A stretch of 56,092 nt of DNA from an uncultured Pelagibacteraceae bacterium. Its GTDB lineage: Bacteria > Pseudomonadota > Alphaproteobacteria > Pelagibacterales > Pelagibacteraceae. This document shows positions 52,899 through 56,092 of this stretch, piece after piece; the stretch's first letter is position 1; each line of letters opens with the position of its first letter. The DNA is taken from assembly GCA_902541315.1 (NCBI GenBank), contig CACBQF010000005.1, forward strand, positions 1-56,092, read 5' to 3'. A program made the position numbers and the translations under genes. The notes beneath the pieces were generated by a model, which worked only from the letters and a program-made list of their open reading frames with translations, had not been told where the DNA came from and did not search any database.

Positions 52899-53731
52899 CT
52901 AATATTTAGATACTCAATAAATGATCTAATAGACACTATAATTAAGAAAGTTCCAAAAATTTTACTCAATAATTTTTTATCAATTCGATAAACTGCTTTA
53001 GCACCTATACGAGCCATGACTGTTGTTACTGGTACAAATACAAGAAAACCTAATAAATTTATGTAACCAATACTAAAAGGAGTATTAACATTATCAATTA
53101 TTTTACCCCCTAAAATCATTGTTATGCTACCACTTACAGCAATCAAAAAACCTACTGCAGCGGCTGTTCCAATGGATTTTCTAATATCATAACCAAATGT
53201 TCTCATAAAAGGCACCATTAACGAACCACCGCCAATTCCAAGAGGCACTGAAATGAAGCCTATTACAATCCCGGAAATATTTTTTACTAAATCAGAAATC
53301 TCTTTTGGATTTTCAAGAAGTTTTTCTCTCAAAAAAATAAAAAACAAACCTACAATAAATGCAAATATAGAAAAGAATAAAACTAACGCTGCCGTTTTCA
53401 AGTTAACAGCTAAAAAAGTTCCAGCGATTACTCCGAATAAAATAAAAATACCAAATGATTTTACCATTTTAAAATCTACTGCATCATATTCCATATGTGT
53501 TTTGGTAGAAATAATAGATGTTGGGATTATTATTGCTAAAGAGGTACCAACTGACAAATGCATTCTTGTTATAATATCAAAATCTAAAACTGTAAAAGCA
53601 TAGTATAAAGCGGGCACCATTATTATTCCTCCACCAACACCTAGTAATCCAGCCAAAAAACCTGCAACTGCTGCAGCAACACCTAAGACAAATAATAAGT
53701 TTATTAATTCACCTAAATCTATTATTTCCAT
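52895..53731 (-). CDS. TSUP (TauE/SafE) family permease
   Basis: A 278-residue integral membrane protein with about eight hydrophobic segments. Two family repeats are seen, each with a glycine-rich loop: AGLLGVGGGIIMVPALYY near residue 27 and PLGIGGGSLMVPFMR near residue 158. The family exports or imports sulfite, sulfoacetate, or similar anions. It shares the start base with the stop of dusA on the same strand, so the two are translationally coupled. The substrate cannot be read from sequence. Confidence 0.88.
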   Translation of the reverse strand: MEIIDLGELINLLFVLGVAAAVAGFLAGLLGVGGGIIMVPALYYAFTVLDFDIITRMHLSVGTSLAIIIPTSIISTKTHMEYDAVDFKMVKSFGIFILFGVIAGTFLAVNLKTAALVLFFSIFAFIVGLFFIFLREKLLENPKEISDLVKNISGIVIGFISVPLGIGGGSLMVPFMRTFGYDIRKSIGTAAAVGFLIAVSGSITMILGGKIIDNVNTPFSIGYINLLGFLVFVPVTTVMARIGAKAVYRIDKKLLSKIFGTFLIIVSIRSFIEYLNIS

Positions 53732-54735
53732 TACTGACTTGTTTGATTTGCTTTTTCATTATTTTGAACAATAGTCATAATATGTTTTGCTTTTTGAAAA
53801 TCAGAGTCTCTTGCCATCATATTATCACTTAAATACCTTTTCCATTCTTTAGATCCAACTTGACCATGATATAGTCCAACTGTGTGTCTCATTATGTGAT
53901 TAACTTTGGTACCCTCTTTAACTTCTTTATCTAAATACTCTAAAAGTTTTTGAACAACTTCTTCTCTTGTAGGGCTATTGACGACATTAAAAATTTCTTT
54001 TTCTATTTCCACGAGAGAATATGGATTTTGATAAATAGATCTGCCAATCATTACACCATCACAATAATTTAAATGATCTTTTATTTCACTTACTTTGGTT
54101 ATGCCTCCATTAATTATAATTTCTAAATTTGGATTTTCTTTTTTAATTTTGTAAACCATATCGTAGTTTAACTTTGGAATATTCAAATTTTGTTTTGGAG
54201 AAAGTCCACTTAACATTGCTTTTCTTGCATGCAAAATAAATGTCTTCGCTCCTGCATCTCTCATTTGTCTAATAAAATTATTCAGATAATTAAAATCTTC
54301 TACATCATCAAAACCAATACGTGTTTTAGCAGTTACTGGAATTTTACAAGCATTTACCATCGAGTGTATACACTCAGCTACTAACTCAGGTTCTTTCATT
54401 AAACATGCGCCAAATTTATTTTTTTGAACTTTTTTACTAGGACATCCAAGATTGATATTTATTTCGTCATAACCCATGTCTTCTCCAATTTTAGCAACTT
54501 CTGCTAATTCATCTTTATTGGAACCACCAACTTGTAAAGCAAGAGGTTTTTCCTCCTGACTAAAAGACAAGATTTTTTTTCTATCACCATGGATTGCTGA
54601 TTTTGTAGCTACCATTTCAGTATAGAGCATCACATTTTTGCTCATCAGTCTTAAGAAGAAACGATCGTGTCTGTCAGTGCAATCCATCATTGGAGCGACT
54701 GATATTTTTCTGTTTATTTCTTTTTTAAAATCCAA
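53731..54735 (-). CDS. dusA: tRNA-dihydrouridine synthase A
   Basis: An FMN enzyme that reduces uridines in the D loop of tRNA. The DusA subtype is indicated by the N-terminus ISVAPMMDCTDRHDRFFLR near residue 11, LQVGGSNKDEL near 67, the catalytic Cys in INLGCPSKKVQKNKFGACL near 95, and FILHARKAMLSGLSPKQN near 170. The 334-residue length is normal. It starts 11 nt inside the end of the TRAP permease gene, so it is likely cotranscribed with it. Confidence 0.95.
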   Translation of the reverse strand: MDFKKEINRKISVAPMMDCTDRHDRFFLRLMSKNVMLYTEMVATKSAIHGDRKKILSFSQEEKPLALQVGGSNKDELAEVAKIGEDMGYDEININLGCPSKKVQKNKFGACLMKEPELVAECIHSMVNACKIPVTAKTRIGFDDVEDFNYLNNFIRQMRDAGAKTFILHARKAMLSGLSPKQNLNIPKLNYDMVYKIKKENPNLEIIINGGITKVSEIKDHLNYCDGVMIGRSIYQNPYSLVEIEKEIFNVVNSPTREEVVQKLLEYLDKEVKEGTKVNHIMRHTVGLYHGQVGSKEWKRYLSDNMMARDSDFQKAKHIMTIVQNNEKANQTSQ

Positions 54736-56056
54736 GGTCCTTGCCCATTATTTTATCAGGTAACCATGTAACAATCTCAGGAAAAATACATAAAATTACT
54801 ATAGCTAAAGCCATAATTATCATGAATGGTATAGATCCTTTTAAAATTTCTGACAAACTAACGTCTGGGGTAATTCCTTTTATAATATAAAGATTTAGTC
54901 CAACTGGCGGTGTAATTAAGCCAATCTCCATATTGATTGTAAATACTATTGCAAACCAATACGGATCAAACCCTAAAGTGGTTATTACTGGCAATAATAT
55001 AGCTGAAGTCATTACAATAACTGCGACTGGTGGTAAAAAGAAACCAGCTATTAAAAGAAATATATTTATCAAAATGAACACAACCCATTTGTTTGAACTT
55101 AATTCAACCATGCTTTGTGCTAAAGATTGAGTTACATAGAGTTGTGAGAGAGTAAAAGCAAAAAGATAGGATGCAGCAATGATAAACATTATCATCACAC
55201 TTTCTTTCATTGAAACTTTAACAATGTTCCATATTTTGCTTGGTTGATAAATTTTGTAAACTACCGCAATCAATACAAAAACTAAGAATGCTCCTACTCC
55301 AGACGCTTCGGATGGTGTTGCAACCCCTCCATAAAGAACATACAAAACACCGGCAATAATAGCTAAGAAAGGAAGAATTCTTGGTAATACTTCAAGTTTT
55401 TCCTTTAAAGTTGGTCTTACTCTATTTCTCAGAGCTTTTGCGGCATCTTTATCAATAAAATAACTGTGGATAAGAGCCCAAATTGCAAACATACCTGCTA
55501 ACATGAAACCTGGTACAAGACCGCATAAAAATAATCTACCTATTGATGTTCCTGTTGCAATTCCATAAACAATTAGAACAATACTTGGAGGAATTAAAAC
55601 TCCTAAAGTACCTCCAGCTGCAATAGTTCCTGTTGCGATTTGGTCAGAGTACCCTCTTTTCCTCATTTCAGGTATTCCCATTGTTCCAATTGCTGCACAA
55701 GTTGCAGGGCTAGATCCACTTAAAGCTGCAAAAATTGAACAAGCACCAATATTAGAAATTACTAATCCACCTGGTACTCTCCAAAGCCATCTATCCAAAC
55801 CTGTGTATAAATCTTTTCCTGCAGGAGAATTGGCAACAGCCATTCCCATTAAAATAAACATTGGTATGGAAAGTAAAACAAAAGAATTTAATCCTGCAAA
55901 AAATGTTTCAGCAAATACGTCAAGCATTTGAATTCCCTCAAATGTTACTAACAAAGCAATCGAAACAAAACTCAAACCAAAAGCAATTGGAATTCCAGAA
56001 AAAAGTACCAATAAAGTAAATACTGCAACAATTAATGCTATAATCAATGGATCCAT
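54725..56056 (-). CDS. dctM: TRAP transporter, large permease subunit (DctM type)
   Basis: The large membrane subunit of a tripartite ATP-independent periplasmic transporter, which imports organic acids or other solutes with a sodium gradient. The 443-residue protein has about 12-13 hydrophobic segments, with family blocks SIPMFILMGMAVANSPAGKD near residue 64, ASLSGSSPATCAAIG-like sequence near 110, and GTLGVLIPPSIVLIVYG near 150, and LITPPVGLNLYII near 384. The substrate is set by the absent binding protein. The upstream gene on the same strand ends directly before its ATG. Confidence 0.95.
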   Translation of the reverse strand: MDPLIIALIVAVFTLLVLFSGIPIAFGLSFVSIALLVTFEGIQMLDVFAETFFAGLNSFVLLSIPMFILMGMAVANSPAGKDLYTGLDRWLWRVPGGLVISNIGACSIFAALSGSSPATCAAIGTMGIPEMRKRGYSDQIATGTIAAGGTLGVLIPPSIVLIVYGIATGTSIGRLFLCGLVPGFMLAGMFAIWALIHSYFIDKDAAKALRNRVRPTLKEKLEVLPRILPFLAIIAGVLYVLYGGVATPSEASGVGAFLVFVLIAVVYKIYQPSKIWNIVKVSMKESVMIMFIIAASYLFAFTLSQLYVTQSLAQSMVELSSNKWVVFILINIFLLIAGFFLPPVAVIVMTSAILLPVITTLGFDPYWFAIVFTINMEIGLITPPVGLNLYIIKGITPDVSLSEILKGSIPFMIIMALAIVILCIFPEIVTWLPDKIMGKDLGF

Positions 56057-56092
56057 TTATTTAAAATCCTTGTCATCAGTTAATTTTATAAT
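56057..56092 (-). CDS. C-terminal codons of the upstream gene, probably the small TRAP permease subunit
   Basis: The last 36 nt read IIKLTDDKDFK then TAA, ending immediately before the dctM ATG. In TRAP operons the small permease gene normally precedes the large one, so this is probably its end. Only 11 residues are visible, too few to prove it. Confidence 0.4.
   Translation of the reverse strand: MIKLTDDKDFK

Overview
The window looks like a chromosome segment of a streamlined marine alphaproteobacterium of the SAR11 clade (Pelagibacterales). The reasons are strong A+T richness by eye, very short or overlapping gene spacing, almost no Shine-Dalgarno sequences, and the gene mix: methylcitrate cycle, TRAP transporter, glucosylglycerate genes, class Ia ribonucleotide reductase and a DUF2061/TSUP pair. 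No stretch over 300 bases lacks a gene; the longest gap is 4087-4328.

Layout. 1-954: start of tuf with tRNA-Gly and tRNA-Tyr upstream on the minus strand, as in the classic tufB operon. 955-12550: a mosaic of core genes (rlmB, tRNA-Thr, nadK, tRNA-Leu, sodB) interrupted by accessory cargo. The cargo is two propeller-repeat autotransporter-like proteins and a type III restriction-modification pair. Each cargo block is bounded by direct repeats copied from the neighbouring core DNA: 5' halves of tRNA-Thr and tRNA-Leu, and the sodB flanks. 12574-20198: small membrane proteins, then a glycosyltransferase plus an unusual sugar-phosphate cyclase on the minus strand, facing a plus-strand glucosylglycerate operon (phosphatase, synthase, phosphorylase). 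20200-22477: a proteasome-like Anbu peptidase divergent from a circularly permuted ATP-grasp gene. 22484-30878: gamma-glutamylcyclotransferase-like, cinA-type, sfsA, map, the purine run purB-purC-purS-purQ-purL, then bolA and grxD. 30881-41670: minus-strand housekeeping genes (rpsD, trmJ, DUF1989, cimA, cysS, nadE, class II aroG, glmS and a GlmU-like gene with only the acetyltransferase half). 41742-46002: gph and the methylcitrate genes prpD-prpB-prpC. 46007-50918: two methyltransferase-like genes, DUF1289, nrdB and nrdA, with a decayed piece of an nrdB 3' end on the far side of the second methyltransferase-like gene. 51079-56092: phosphomannomutase, a hairpin leader, DUF2061, TSUP permease, dusA, and the large TRAP permease with the last codons of the gene before it.

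The observation most worth following is that four accessory insertions share one architecture. Each cargo lies between an intact core gene or intergenic region and a partial, diverged direct copy of it, with no integrase in the window. For the tRNA-Leu case the copied segment runs from about the predicted transcription start to the anticodon arm. This would let the tRNA promoter drive the restriction-modification genes while the tRNA itself is rebuilt at the other end.
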